A DNA stretch of 64,000 bases, taken from positions 2,914,001-2,978,000 of the forward strand of contig NZ_JBNTQY010000001.1 of NCBI RefSeq assembly GCF_051209875.1, written 5' to 3'. Source of the stretch: Emticicia sp051209875 (GTDB lineage: Bacteria; Bacteroidota; Bacteroidia; Cytophagales; Spirosomataceae). A program made the position numbers and the translations under genes. The notes below the pieces were generated by a model. It worked only from the letters and a program-made list of their open reading frames with translations, did not search any database and was not told the origin of the DNA. Every line of letters begins with the position of its first letter. The first letter of the stretch is position 1. Positions 35,901 through 44,303 of this stretch are shown one piece after another.

Positions 35901-35991
35901 GCTGCCAGGCGACCCAACCAAAGCAGGAATTGAGCTAAACGCTTATCCAACCACTAAAACTTTAGCTTTTGGTCTCAATGTTGGATTTTAA
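32980..35991 (+). CDS. SusC/RagA-family TonB-dependent outer-membrane transporter
   Basis: A 1003-residue outer-membrane porin that imports oligosaccharides with its SusD lid. In order there are a signal peptide (to about residue 28), a carboxypeptidase-like regulatory domain (ISGKILDNKTKEGIPGASIR, TVSDFEGNFTI), a TonB-box-like LEQVVVVGYGSQRK, a plug domain (QGKVAGVQIIS, IRGTGTALAG, DVDILKDASSTAIYGARGANG) and a 22-strand-type barrel ending in Phe (AFGLNVGF). The SusD gene follows. The substrate is suggested only by neighbours: a glucanase-like enzyme downstream and GH32 across the divergent promoter. Confidence 0.95.
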   Translation: MKKKHSFTTSKILLGFFLLLISAKVTFAQNKISGKILDNKTKEGIPGASIRIKNTNTGTVSDFEGNFTIAISVNAVLQISYIGYTTKEIIIKNQNDLTINLEEASNDLEQVVVVGYGSQRKVDVTGATSSVKGEDLVKQPVMTPTQAIQGKVAGVQIISSGRPGSSPNIRIRGTGTALAGTATLFVVDGVLTDDISNINTSDITNVDILKDASSTAIYGARGANGVVIITTKKGISGKMVVNYNTTIGVRSVANLVKMANASEYANYVSAASGQVVKAGDISTNWYNQILRNAFMQNHNLSIAGGSDKAKHYLSLGYLGDEGIVIKNNFKRFTARLNNDFVLHEKLKVGISSSFANSRDQNVNLGTAYNNAYRAAPIIGAVKDGKYGNTSLYQNVGNAVLDINNNDDYAVTNRLQSSAYLEFNPIKSIAFRSSIGGDLNFRNSRLYNYQFNNDLTTFIDAGGNQRNPNSNLSTSTQNFFRWVWDNTITYSKQIEKHSFNLMVGTTAEAYMMSSFSAFRKDVPAAKNLWYINTGNANTSTNSGEGDKWSRNSYISRLNYNFNDKYLFTATMRADGSSRFPTANRWGIFPSFGAGWVLTNENFLKNQTIFQTIKLRASWGRVGNDRIDSDGYIVTVEPNLAYAFGGGTATLGSAITQIKDPNLKWETTEEADLGLEFSAMNGKLQGELGFYDKKSKDLLINVKVPSVTGDKDGVVLTNAASIRNTGFESALTWRDKINEKLSYRIGGNITFNKNSVIGLNGGQPIIDGGIGAAQQYTTKTDNGQPVGSFYVLQVLGVFQTDDEVAAYKNTSGQVIQPSASAGDFKYQDTNGDGKIDDADRVFAGSYQPKAYFGLNLGFSYQSFDIGVDAYGNIGNKVYNGKKAFRQALLDNVESSMAYNRWSRGSGINNEPSANAGNLPASTYFIESGNFIRINNISLGYNISPDLLKKVKLASARVYVTAQNYFTFKKYTGFTPELPGDPTKAGIELNAYPTTKTLAFGLNVGF

Positions 35992-36021
35992 ATAAAAATG
36001 AATTTATCTCTGAAAAATACA

Positions 36022-37554
36022 ATGAAAAAATATATCATAATAATCAGTTCATTTATTGCAACATCACTTTGGATTTCTGCATGTAGTAGTGATTTTTTAA
36101 ATGTACCACTTCAAGGAAAGCCAACTGCTGAGACCGACCCTAATTTGCCACAAAATTTAGTGGTAGGCGTCTATAATAGCTTAATGACTGCCGAATCTTT
36201 TGGAGCTGAAGGTGATGTGCATGGAATTGCGTTTGTTTCGGCAACCAACATTATTTCGGATGATGCGGATAAAGGTAGTACTCCAAGCGACCAACAAGGA
36301 ACAGTTGGTGTGATTGACGATTTTACACTTACACCAACCAATTTGTTTGTGCAATCATTGTGGGCAGGACACTATAATGGTATTGCAAAGGTCAATAATG
36401 CTTTGGTTAGCATTGAACAATCTACCCTTGAAGAAGTGACTAAAAAGCGTTTAACGAGTGAAATCAGATTTATTAGGGCTTACTATTATTTCAATTTGGT
36501 GCGTTGGTTTGGCGGAGTTCCTAAAATTCTTCGTGTTCCAAAAGATGCTTTAGATGCAAATACAGACCCAATTTTTCAAACCCGTGCAAGTTCCGAGGAT
36601 ATTTACCAAGTCATTTTGGAAGACTTGCTTTTTAGTACTGCTAATTTACCATTACGTAATCAAACAGGTGCAGGACGTATTGCTAAAGGTACAGCCCAAT
36701 CTTTACTCGCTAAAGTATATATGTATCGCAAAGAATGGCAAAAAGCCTATGATTTGACCAAAGAAGTAATCAATTCAAATCAATATGATCTTTTGCCAAA
36801 TTATGAAACGATTTGGAGACAGGCAGGTGACAATAGTAAAGAAGCCATTTTTGAGGTACAAACAGGGCAATTTAATAATTCTGACTTTGGGGTAAATACC
36901 TATTCCATGTTTCAAGGGCCACGTGTGGGTGGCAAAGGAGGATGGACTGATTTAGGTTGGGGATTTTGTACACCTTCTCAAAGCTTGGTCAATGCTTATG
37001 AATTAGGTGATTTAAGAAAAGAGGCAAGTATTATTTTCATTGATAATAGTGGAAAATATAAAGGTACAACCCTATTTGATGGATTCCGTGTACCAAGTGC
37101 CGACTCGGTACAAAACCTTCGCTACAACTACAAAGCCTATCATTCAGAAAATAAAAATATCGAAAGTTTTCTTGGAAATAGAGATAGGAAACAAAAAAAC
37201 ATTCATCTACTCCGCTTTGCCGAGGTTTTATTAATAAATGCAGAAGCTGCAAACGAATTAGGAAAGACAGCAGAAGCAAGTATTTATTTAAACAAAATTA
37301 GACAGAGAGCTGGCTTAAAGGCATTAACTATTTCCACTCAAAACGACATGAGAGAAGCCATTTGGCAAGAACGTCATGTTGAATTAGCGATGGAACATGA
37401 TAGATTCTTCGACTTGGTTCGTACGGGTCGTGCGGCAAAAGTACTTTCATCAACAAACAAAAACTTTACAGCAGGTAAAAATGAATTACTACCTATTCCA
37501 GCTTTACAAATCGCTCTTAGCGGTGGCCAATTAACACAGAATAAAGGGTATTAA
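36022..37554 (+). CDS. SusD/RagB-family surface glycan-binding lipoprotein
   Basis: A 510-residue lipoprotein partner of SusC. The signal is MKKYIIIISSFIATSLWISAC with Cys21 as anchor. SusD hallmarks are NLPQNLVVGVYNSLM, EIRFIRAYYYFNLVRWFGGVP, GTAQSLLAKVYMYRKEWQKAYDL (TPR-like scaffold), LLINAEAANELGK and the C-terminal WQERHVELAMEHDRFFDLVRTG. An ATG at 35998 in the same frame is an alternative start, eight codons longer and 6 bp after the susC stop; either keeps the lipobox. Confidence 0.95.
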   Translation: MKKYIIIISSFIATSLWISACSSDFLNVPLQGKPTAETDPNLPQNLVVGVYNSLMTAESFGAEGDVHGIAFVSATNIISDDADKGSTPSDQQGTVGVIDDFTLTPTNLFVQSLWAGHYNGIAKVNNALVSIEQSTLEEVTKKRLTSEIRFIRAYYYFNLVRWFGGVPKILRVPKDALDANTDPIFQTRASSEDIYQVILEDLLFSTANLPLRNQTGAGRIAKGTAQSLLAKVYMYRKEWQKAYDLTKEVINSNQYDLLPNYETIWRQAGDNSKEAIFEVQTGQFNNSDFGVNTYSMFQGPRVGGKGGWTDLGWGFCTPSQSLVNAYELGDLRKEASIIFIDNSGKYKGTTLFDGFRVPSADSVQNLRYNYKAYHSENKNIESFLGNRDRKQKNIHLLRFAEVLLINAEAANELGKTAEASIYLNKIRQRAGLKALTISTQNDMREAIWQERHVELAMEHDRFFDLVRTGRAAKVLSSTNKNFTAGKNELLPIPALQIALSGGQLTQNKGY

Positions 37555-37619
37555 TACTAATTTCAATAAAATAGACCAATAACAATTTACTTATTTTTTA
37601 ACAAAATTTTAGAAAAATC

Positions 37620-38474
37620 ATGAAATCAACTCGTGTTTCCTTAGGGATTTTAGTAGCAACAATTACTGCAAGTAGCTTTATCATCTCATGTAAAGATGAT
37701 AAAGTAAGTTTACCACCTATCGGTGGATTTAATAGTGCAGATGAGGTAGCCTCCTCAAATTTGGTTGCATATTGGGGATTAGATGGCGATGGGAAAGAGG
37801 CTAAATCAGGAGCAATGCCAACAAAATCTCAAAATGTTAGTTATGTAACTGGTGCTAAAGGTAAGGCAGCAAGTTTTGCTGGAGGGTACTTGTCGTATAA
37901 TGTAATTAATAGCCTCACAAGTTTACCAAATGCAACAATTAGCTTGTGGGCTAATGTTAATAACAATGGGACAAGTCCCTCTTGCTTTTTCACGTTAACA
38001 AGACCAAATGAATGGGCAGGTAATATTAATTTAATGAGTGAAACTGGTTGGAGAAAAGCATCAAGCGATACAATGCTTTTTAAAGGCTTGGTTGTTACTA
38101 AAGTGTCAAATGCTGATTCTTGGCAAGATACAAGAAATGAACCAACCAAAGGAGGTGTTCAAGCGGCAAAATATGCTGGAAAATGGACTCATATTGTACT
38201 AACTTGGGATGGAGCAACTTCAATGTTTAAAGTTTATGCCAATGGCGTGAAAATTTCAAATCCAGATTGGGAAGCAAGAGGTACAACTGGCCCTCTAAAT
38301 TTTACAACACCAACAAAACCAGTGATTGGTGCATGGGGAACTAATATTTCTGGAACACCAGATGCTTGGCAAGTCCCTATGACAGGTATGGTTGACGAAA
38401 TTCGAATTTATAATAAAGCTTTATCTGATGGTGACATTAGTTCTTTGTACCAATTAGAAAGTGCGGGAAGATAA
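37620..38474 (+). CDS. LamG/concanavalin-like glycan-binding lipoprotein
   Basis: A 284-residue lipoprotein; Cys24 in SSFIISCKDDK is followed by Lys-Asp-Asp, the Bacteroidota surface-export signal, so it is probably exposed outside. Residues about 50-280 form a LamG-like sandwich: VAYWGLDGDGKEAKSG, ATISLWANVNN, KWTHIVLTWDGATSMFKVYANG and GMVDEIRIYNKALSDGDI. It occupies the place of SusE/SusF-like accessory binding proteins between SusD and the enzyme gene. Glycan binding is inferred; a catalytic role is not excluded. Confidence 0.8.
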   Translation: MKSTRVSLGILVATITASSFIISCKDDKVSLPPIGGFNSADEVASSNLVAYWGLDGDGKEAKSGAMPTKSQNVSYVTGAKGKAASFAGGYLSYNVINSLTSLPNATISLWANVNNNGTSPSCFFTLTRPNEWAGNINLMSETGWRKASSDTMLFKGLVVTKVSNADSWQDTRNEPTKGGVQAAKYAGKWTHIVLTWDGATSMFKVYANGVKISNPDWEARGTTGPLNFTTPTKPVIGAWGTNISGTPDAWQVPMTGMVDEIRIYNKALSDGDISSLYQLESAGR

Positions 38475-38509
38475 TAGTAAAACCAAATTGTAGAAATTAA
38501 CCAAATTGT

Positions 38510-38544
38510 AGAAAGTACCTATCCGTTTGGATGGGTACTTTTCT
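38510..38544 (+). terminator. Hairpin between the LamG gene and the glucanase gene
   Basis: AGAAAGTACCTATCC (38510-38524) pairs with GGATGGGTACTTTTCT (38529-38544) around a GTTT loop. An A-run rather than a T-run follows, so it may be an attenuating or processing stem between co-oriented genes. A 15-bp word (ACCAAATTGTAGAAA) is repeated in tandem just before it. Confidence 0.5.
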
Positions 38545-38564
38545 AAAAAAAAAAGCTATTGCTT

Positions 38565-40202
38565 ATGAAAACTTTAAAATTAGGTATTATTTTATTGATT
38601 AGTTTGACTGCTTGTAAAAGTCAAAATATAATACCCGAACAATTTTATTTTAAGACTGTAATGGTAAATGGCAATCAATCTGGCGGGTTTTATGCCAATA
38701 ATTTAAACCTTTTACCCAAAGTAGATATTGCTTTTTCCGCTCCTTTAAACAAAGAATCTGCTCAACAAAATATTATTTTACAGGAAAAAAACACCTCAAC
38801 TCCAATACCAATCAACATTTTATTTTTGAATAGTGATAGTGCAGTAAGTCTTGTGCCACAGAAAGCATTAAAAAGTATTACTCAATATAGTTTGATGGTA
38901 AATCCTGAATTATTATCAAAAAACAATACCTTATTTAATTCTACCTTGAAATTGGGAATGACCACTCAATTGGATACTACTGACAAATTTCCAAGAATCA
39001 GTGATGAAGAATTATTGACTTTAGTGCAAAAACAAACATTTAAATATTTCTGGGATTTTGGACATCCTGTTTCGGGTTTAGCTCGTGAACGCAATACTTC
39101 TGGCGATGTCACAACTTCTGGTGGAACTGGTTTTGGCATCATGTCTATTCCTGTTGCCATCGAAAGAGGATTTATTACCAGAAAAGAAGGTTTAGATAGG
39201 TTATTAAAAATGACTGATTTTTTAAAAAATAAAGCAAAAAGTTATCATGGAATTTTCCCACATTGGCTCAATGGTGCAACTGGTGAAACCATTCCATTTA
39301 GTACTTATGATAATGGAGCCGATATTGTTGAAACTTCCTACTTAATGCAAGGCTTACTAATTGTACGCCAATATTTTAATCAAGAATCAATAGAAGAAAT
39401 AAAATTAAGAAAAGAAATCAACGAACTTTGGCACGCTGCCGATTGGAATTGGCATACCAAAAATGATGAAAAAGTATTGTATTGGCATTGGTCATCTAAT
39501 TATGAATGGAAAATGAATCACCAAATTCATGGTTGGAATGAGTGTTTGATAACATACTTTTTAGCCGCCGCCTCTCCTACTCACGGTATTTCAAAAGATG
39601 TTTATGATAATGGTTGGGCAGAAAATGGAAAAATGAAAAATGGGAAAACATATTTCGGCACTACTTTACCCTTAGGGTCTGAATACGGCGGGCCATTGTT
39701 TTTCTCACAATATTCATTTTTAGGGTTAAATCCTCACCAAATGAAAGACCAGTATGCTGATTACTGGGAACAAAACTTAGCTCATACCAAAGTAAATTAT
39801 GGCTATTGCCTAAATAACCCTAAAAACTTTAATGGTTATAATGCCAACTGTTGGGGTCTGACAGCGAGTGATTCAAATAATGGTTATGCAGCTCATTCAC
39901 CAACCGAAGACTTGGGGGTGATTAGTCCAACGGCGGCACTTTCAGCGATGCCTTACACACCTAAAGAGTCGATGGCCGCTCTTCGTTTTTTTTATTATAA
40001 ATTAGGTGATAAAATTTGGAAGGAATACGGTTTTGTTGATGGCTTCAATCTAACAAATCTATGGTGGGCAGAGTCATATTTAGCAATTGACCAAGGTCCA
40101 ATTATTTGTATGATTGAAAATCAACGTACGGGATTATTATGGAAATTATTTATGTCTTGTCCAGAAGTTCAAGCGGGAAAAGATAAATTAGGTTTTGAAT
40201 AA
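38565..40202 (+). CDS. Glucoamylase-family enzyme, GH144-like (beta-1,2-glucanase type)
   Basis: A 545-residue lipoprotein (MKTLKLGIILLISLTAC). Residues about 25-125 form an Ig-like sandwich. Residues about 145-535 form an alpha/alpha barrel of the glucoamylase family (Pfam Glycoamylase): EELLTLVQKQTFKYFWDFGHP, GTGFGIMSIPVAIERGF, HWLNGATGE, DNGADIVETSYLMQGLL, YNANCWGLTASDS and ALRFFYYKLGDKIW. Characterized relatives in GH144 are endo-beta-1,2-glucanases. Specificity cannot be proven by eye. The ATG is preferred over the TTG two codons upstream. It is the last gene of the susCD operon. Confidence 0.83.
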   Translation: MKTLKLGIILLISLTACKSQNIIPEQFYFKTVMVNGNQSGGFYANNLNLLPKVDIAFSAPLNKESAQQNIILQEKNTSTPIPINILFLNSDSAVSLVPQKALKSITQYSLMVNPELLSKNNTLFNSTLKLGMTTQLDTTDKFPRISDEELLTLVQKQTFKYFWDFGHPVSGLARERNTSGDVTTSGGTGFGIMSIPVAIERGFITRKEGLDRLLKMTDFLKNKAKSYHGIFPHWLNGATGETIPFSTYDNGADIVETSYLMQGLLIVRQYFNQESIEEIKLRKEINELWHAADWNWHTKNDEKVLYWHWSSNYEWKMNHQIHGWNECLITYFLAAASPTHGISKDVYDNGWAENGKMKNGKTYFGTTLPLGSEYGGPLFFSQYSFLGLNPHQMKDQYADYWEQNLAHTKVNYGYCLNNPKNFNGYNANCWGLTASDSNNGYAAHSPTEDLGVISPTAALSAMPYTPKESMAALRFFYYKLGDKIWKEYGFVDGFNLTNLWWAESYLAIDQGPIICMIENQRTGLLWKLFMSCPEVQAGKDKLGFE

Positions 40203-40238
40203 AGTTCCTAATTCTATTTTCAGGACATTTTGTACAAA

Positions 40239-40275
40239 AAACAGAGCTAAATCTTACAAAGAAATAGCTCTGTTT
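40239..40275. terminator. Bidirectional terminator between convergent genes
   Basis: An exact 11-bp stem (AAACAGAGCTA / TAGCTCTGTTT) with a 15-nt loop lies between the glucanase and propeller-protein stops. Confidence 0.7.
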
Positions 40276-40293
40276 ACAATATTTAACTTCTCA

Positions 40294-43242
40294 TTATTTT
40301 AAAATACTATTCAATTTAGCCAATAATTCTTTTGCAGCCAGCACTGCTTGCGTAGTTGGCTTACTATCAGCATCTTGTAAAATATTATGTACTGAAGACA
40401 AACCCGACTGAATTTTCTTTAGATCAGCTTCTTTGGCATCAAATTGTTTCAAACCTTCTTCAGTCATTCTGATTCTTTGGCGTAAATCTTTCATTTTAGA
40501 CAATTCCGCCATAGCTTTTATTCTTCCTTCATAGCAAGCCACTGATAAATCGTGCTGGGTTTTCAAATCCATTGCTGATGTTTTTACTCTTGGATCCATT
40601 TTTACAGTGAATGTTTGAGAATATGTTTTCCCATTAACAGTTAATTTTACGCTATAATTTCCTGCTAAAACCCACGGTGAAGTTGCATCAGGAGCAGTAT
40701 TTTGATATACAGCCGAAATTGGATAAGAAGGTGGTAAATTGAGAGGAGCATAATGTAAATCCCACATAAAACGATGTGAACCAGCCTCTGCTGAAAGAAT
40801 CTGCTGAGGTCTTATCCAATAATGTGGAATATTCAAATCCGGTAATTCATAGGGCTTATCATTACTCGAAAACTTACGAATAGATTTTCCAGCTGCATCA
40901 ATAATTTCAAGCGTCACTTCTCCTAGTGTTTTATCTTTTAAATAATAATTAATAATTGCACCATCAGGCGGGTTCTGTCCTTGTGGTTCTTCTTGTGTGA
41001 TAGGTGTATCTGTGTAAGTACTCCAACGAACACGATAGGTATTTTGTGGTTTATACAAAATTGCTTCTTTTTGAGAAAGTTCATCAGTAATTTGACGTAA
41101 AGGTGTAATGTCATCCAAAATCCAAAAACTTCTGCCATGGGTGCCAACAACGATATCATCATCTTTAATAACTAAATCTCTGATACTTGTAGCAGGCATA
41201 TTCAAACGTAAAGTTTGCCAATTTTCACCATCATCGAAAGATACATATACAGCATTTTCAGAGCCTGCAAAAAGTAAACCTTTTTTTGTAGGGTCTTCTC
41301 TCACAGTATTGATTGGTTCGTTTGGTAATCCTTTTACAATTTCTTGCCAAGTTTTTCCAGCATCTTTTGTTCTAAAAATATGCGGTTTCAAATCATCAAC
41401 ACGAATACGATTGACAGCCACATAAGCCACATTGACATCAAAACGTCCTGCATCAATTTGAGAAACTTTCGACCAAGCACCAAAATCTTTGACTTTATTC
41501 CACGATTTACCCCCATCAACTGTCAGATGCAGAAGTCCATCATCTGTTCCTGCCCAAATCGAATTGATATTTTTAGGTGAAGGTGCTATCGCATAAATTA
41601 CACCTCGGCGAGGCATTTTTTTCATGCTTTCTGTGGTATAAACCCCTATACTTGCTGGAATTTCATTGTAGCTTTCACGAGTCAAATCAGGACTGATTAC
41701 TTGCCATGAATCTCCACCGTTTTGAGTTTTAAATAAAACATTTCCTGCAAAATATAAAGTTTTATTATCGACAGGTGAAAACATCACTGGTGCTGTACGA
41801 ACAAAACGATATTTACCCGAACGCACCGCTTCAGGAGCAATATTTTGCGTTTGTCCCGTTCTTTTGTCATATTTTGTTATTTTTCCACCATAAATAATAT
41901 TTGGATCGAGCGGATCGGCAGCTACATATCCATATTCCTCTACTCCAACTGGATGCCAATCTCTGAAAGAAATAATTCCGTCATTTCCACGAGAAGTTAT
42001 ACCAACCGAACCACTTTCTTGCTGACCTCCATATACATTATATGGAAAAGCATTATCGGTACTTACATGATAAAATTGAGCTGTGGGTTGATTATACCAC
42101 GATGAAAATGTTTTGCCACCATTAACAGTCACAATCGCTCCTTGATCAGCAGCTAAAAGCATAATGTCAGGGTTATTTGGATTTATCCAAAGACGATGAT
42201 AATCATCCCCACCAGGAGCTCCACGAAAAGCTATCCATGTCTTGCCACCATCTTCTGACTTCCAGGTATCTACATCAGCACTAAATACAATATCTGGATT
42301 ATTTGGGTGAACTTTAATTTCTGCAAAATCACTACCTCGTCCCCAAAGTCTGCCATCTTGACTAATTCTTGACCAAGATTCACCCGCATCATCAGAGCGA
42401 AAAATCCCACCTTCTTCGGGAGCATCAACTGTAGCATATATTCTTGAAGGATTACTTGGAGAAATGCCGAAGCCAATTCTTCCCAAACCTTGCTCATACG
42501 TTGGTAATCCTTTGGTTAGTTTGTGCCAAGTTGTTCCTCCATCAGTTGATTTATATAAACCACTTTCAGGGCCTTGCCATGCACCATTTTCCCAAGGGCC
42601 TTGACGAGCTGCCCATAAGTCAGCATAAACAATATTTGGATTTTTAGGGTCGATGGTTACCTGAATCGCTCCTGTATCGACATCTTTGTACAATACTTTT
42701 TCCCAAGTTTTACCACCATTTTTGGTACGATAAACACCTCTTTCTTCATTTGGTCCATAAGGATGACCTAAAACCGCTGCAAAAGCGATATTTTCATTAG
42801 TTGGGTCAATTGCCAGTCCTCCAATTTGTTGACCATCGCTCAAACCCGTATTTACCCAAGTTTTACCTTCATCTATTGATTTATAAATACCATTGCCAAC
42901 TGATAAGTCAGGGCGTTGAATTCCTTCACCTGAAGCCACATAAATTACATTTGGATTGGATGGTGCAACAGCAACATCACCTACGGAGCCGGTAGGTTGG
43001 TCGTCAAATATCGGATTCCAAGTATGTCCGTAGTCGGTAGTTTTCCAAACTCCCCCATTATTTACACCAATATAAAATACATTTGGTTTTTGTGGGACAC
43101 CCACTGCACCAACTGTTCGACCACCACGATGAGGACCAATCATACGCCATTTCATGCTATCAAAAAGTTTGGGATTAAAACTTTGAGCAGAAACGTAAAA
43201 TGTTACTAATGAGAAAATTATTCTGAGAATTTTATCTTTCAT
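40294..43242 (-). CDS. Secreted sortilin/VPS10-like beta-propeller protein (BNR repeats)
   Basis: A 982-residue secreted protein with many BNR/Asp-box repeats (GGVWKTTDYGHTWNPIF, GIYKSIDEGKTWVNTG, GLYKSTDGGTTWHKL, GIFRSDDAGESWSRI). These form one or two seven-blade propellers over about residues 25-710, as in the VPS10/sortilin-like and GH74-like proteins of Bacteroidota. A C-terminal region has Ig-like strands and helices. It is often annotated as a glycosyl hydrolase, but catalytic residues are not evident. A CCAAACCT word 10 nt before the start resembles the leader motif of the neighbouring genes. Confidence 0.8.
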   Translation of the reverse strand: MKDKILRIIFSLVTFYVSAQSFNPKLFDSMKWRMIGPHRGGRTVGAVGVPQKPNVFYIGVNNGGVWKTTDYGHTWNPIFDDQPTGSVGDVAVAPSNPNVIYVASGEGIQRPDLSVGNGIYKSIDEGKTWVNTGLSDGQQIGGLAIDPTNENIAFAAVLGHPYGPNEERGVYRTKNGGKTWEKVLYKDVDTGAIQVTIDPKNPNIVYADLWAARQGPWENGAWQGPESGLYKSTDGGTTWHKLTKGLPTYEQGLGRIGFGISPSNPSRIYATVDAPEEGGIFRSDDAGESWSRISQDGRLWGRGSDFAEIKVHPNNPDIVFSADVDTWKSEDGGKTWIAFRGAPGGDDYHRLWINPNNPDIMLLAADQGAIVTVNGGKTFSSWYNQPTAQFYHVSTDNAFPYNVYGGQQESGSVGITSRGNDGIISFRDWHPVGVEEYGYVAADPLDPNIIYGGKITKYDKRTGQTQNIAPEAVRSGKYRFVRTAPVMFSPVDNKTLYFAGNVLFKTQNGGDSWQVISPDLTRESYNEIPASIGVYTTESMKKMPRRGVIYAIAPSPKNINSIWAGTDDGLLHLTVDGGKSWNKVKDFGAWSKVSQIDAGRFDVNVAYVAVNRIRVDDLKPHIFRTKDAGKTWQEIVKGLPNEPINTVREDPTKKGLLFAGSENAVYVSFDDGENWQTLRLNMPATSIRDLVIKDDDIVVGTHGRSFWILDDITPLRQITDELSQKEAILYKPQNTYRVRWSTYTDTPITQEEPQGQNPPDGAIINYYLKDKTLGEVTLEIIDAAGKSIRKFSSNDKPYELPDLNIPHYWIRPQQILSAEAGSHRFMWDLHYAPLNLPPSYPISAVYQNTAPDATSPWVLAGNYSVKLTVNGKTYSQTFTVKMDPRVKTSAMDLKTQHDLSVACYEGRIKAMAELSKMKDLRQRIRMTEEGLKQFDAKEADLKKIQSGLSSVHNILQDADSKPTTQAVLAAKELLAKLNSILK

Positions 43243-43354
43243 GAGCTTTTTACAGGTTTGGTGAAGTGATATTTTAAATTAATAATTGAAATTGCAAGTT
43301 ATGAAAAAAACTCAAATTAGCTCTGGTCGAATTAGGAAATTCGACCTGCAAAAA

Positions 43355-43376
43355 GAGCCAAACTTTCGTCTGGCTC
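43355..43376 (-). terminator. Rho-independent terminator after the sugar isomerase gene
   Basis: Read on the minus strand, GAGCCAGAC-GAAA-GTTTGGCTC forms a stem directly followed by TTTTT (43354-43350). A second stem, GGTCGAATT / AATTCGACC (43325-43346), lies just beyond. Confidence 0.85.
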
Positions 43377-43385
43377 AATTGATAA

Positions 43386-44249
43386 TTACTTCAAATTCTT
43401 TAAATATTCAATACTCAAAGGAACATTTTCCAATTCGTGCTCACTTTCATCTTCGATGAAATAATGTTTGATTCCGATTTTATTAGATTGTTTAAAGATA
43501 TTTTTCCAATCGGCTTGACCTGTGCCGAGCACTACGTCATTTTCAGCTGGAGTACCGCCTGAGAAATTACCTACAACACCTTTTTTCAAATCTTTAACGT
43601 GCATCAGTTTCCAACGGTTTCCATAGGTTTTTAATAATTTCACAGGATTTCCACCACCATGCAGAATCCACAAAACATCCATTTCAAAAGATACAAATTC
43701 AGGATTTGTATTTTTGATGAGATAATCAAGCAAAGTTCCATTTTCATAAGGTCTGAATTCATAACCATGAGGATGGTAACAAAAAGTTAAGCCATTTTCT
43801 TTTAGAAATTTACCTGCATTATTAAATACTTCCACTGCTTTTTTTGCATCTTCAATAGTAAAATTGTCTCCTTTGTGAGGTATCCATGCACACATCACAT
43901 AACTTGCATTGAAAATTTTAGCTTTTGTAACAATGTCTTGTGATTTTTTTTCTAATTGATCGTAACCAGCTCCTGTTGAAGGAATCACGATACCACGGGC
44001 ATCACAAAGTTTTTTGTACTCCTCATCAGTTACACCTTTTGCTCCGCTTGTTTCAATTTCAGTAATTCCCATTTTCTGAATTTTATCAAGCGTACCAACC
44101 ACGTCTTTTGGAAAGTGATTTCGAAATGTGTAAGCTTGTACCCCAAATGGATATTTGTAAAGTTTTTTTGCACTTGGCTGGGCAAAAACATTTTGCTGAA
44201 AAGTGAAAAGTACTATTAAAATAATTAGATAATTCGTTGTTTTTTTCAT
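43386..44249 (-). CDS. Secreted sugar phosphate isomerase/epimerase-like TIM barrel
   Basis: A 287-residue protein of the xylose-isomerase-like TIM-barrel family with a signal peptide (to about residue 23). Metal-ligand regions are visible: FVSFEMDVLWILHGGGNPV, LMHVKDLKKG and HYFIEDESEHELENV. Because it is exported, phosphorylated sugars are unlikely substrates. Members near Gfo/Idh/MocA and DUF1080 proteins take part in keto-sugar conversions, which fits this locus. It lies downstream of the GMC gene (54-bp gap). Confidence 0.82.
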   Translation of the reverse strand: MKKTTNYLIILIVLFTFQQNVFAQPSAKKLYKYPFGVQAYTFRNHFPKDVVGTLDKIQKMGITEIETSGAKGVTDEEYKKLCDARGIVIPSTGAGYDQLEKKSQDIVTKAKIFNASYVMCAWIPHKGDNFTIEDAKKAVEVFNNAGKFLKENGLTFCYHPHGYEFRPYENGTLLDYLIKNTNPEFVSFEMDVLWILHGGGNPVKLLKTYGNRWKLMHVKDLKKGVVGNFSGGTPAENDVVLGTGQADWKNIFKQSNKIGIKHYFIEDESEHELENVPLSIEYLKNLK

Positions 44250-44303
44250 TTTTTATAAATTTGAGGTTGAAATTGGCACTATGCGATTTAGAAAATTGCT
44301 CTA

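Noticed and set aside
35998..36021. Upstream ATG for SusD
   Set aside because: It is possible and 6 bp after the susC stop, but the ATG at 36022 gives the more usual short lipoprotein signal; left as an alternative.
41108..43209. Several plus-strand open frames of 64-105 codons inside the propeller gene
   Set aside because: They are shadows of the repetitive minus-strand coding sequence with no leader or recognizable product.
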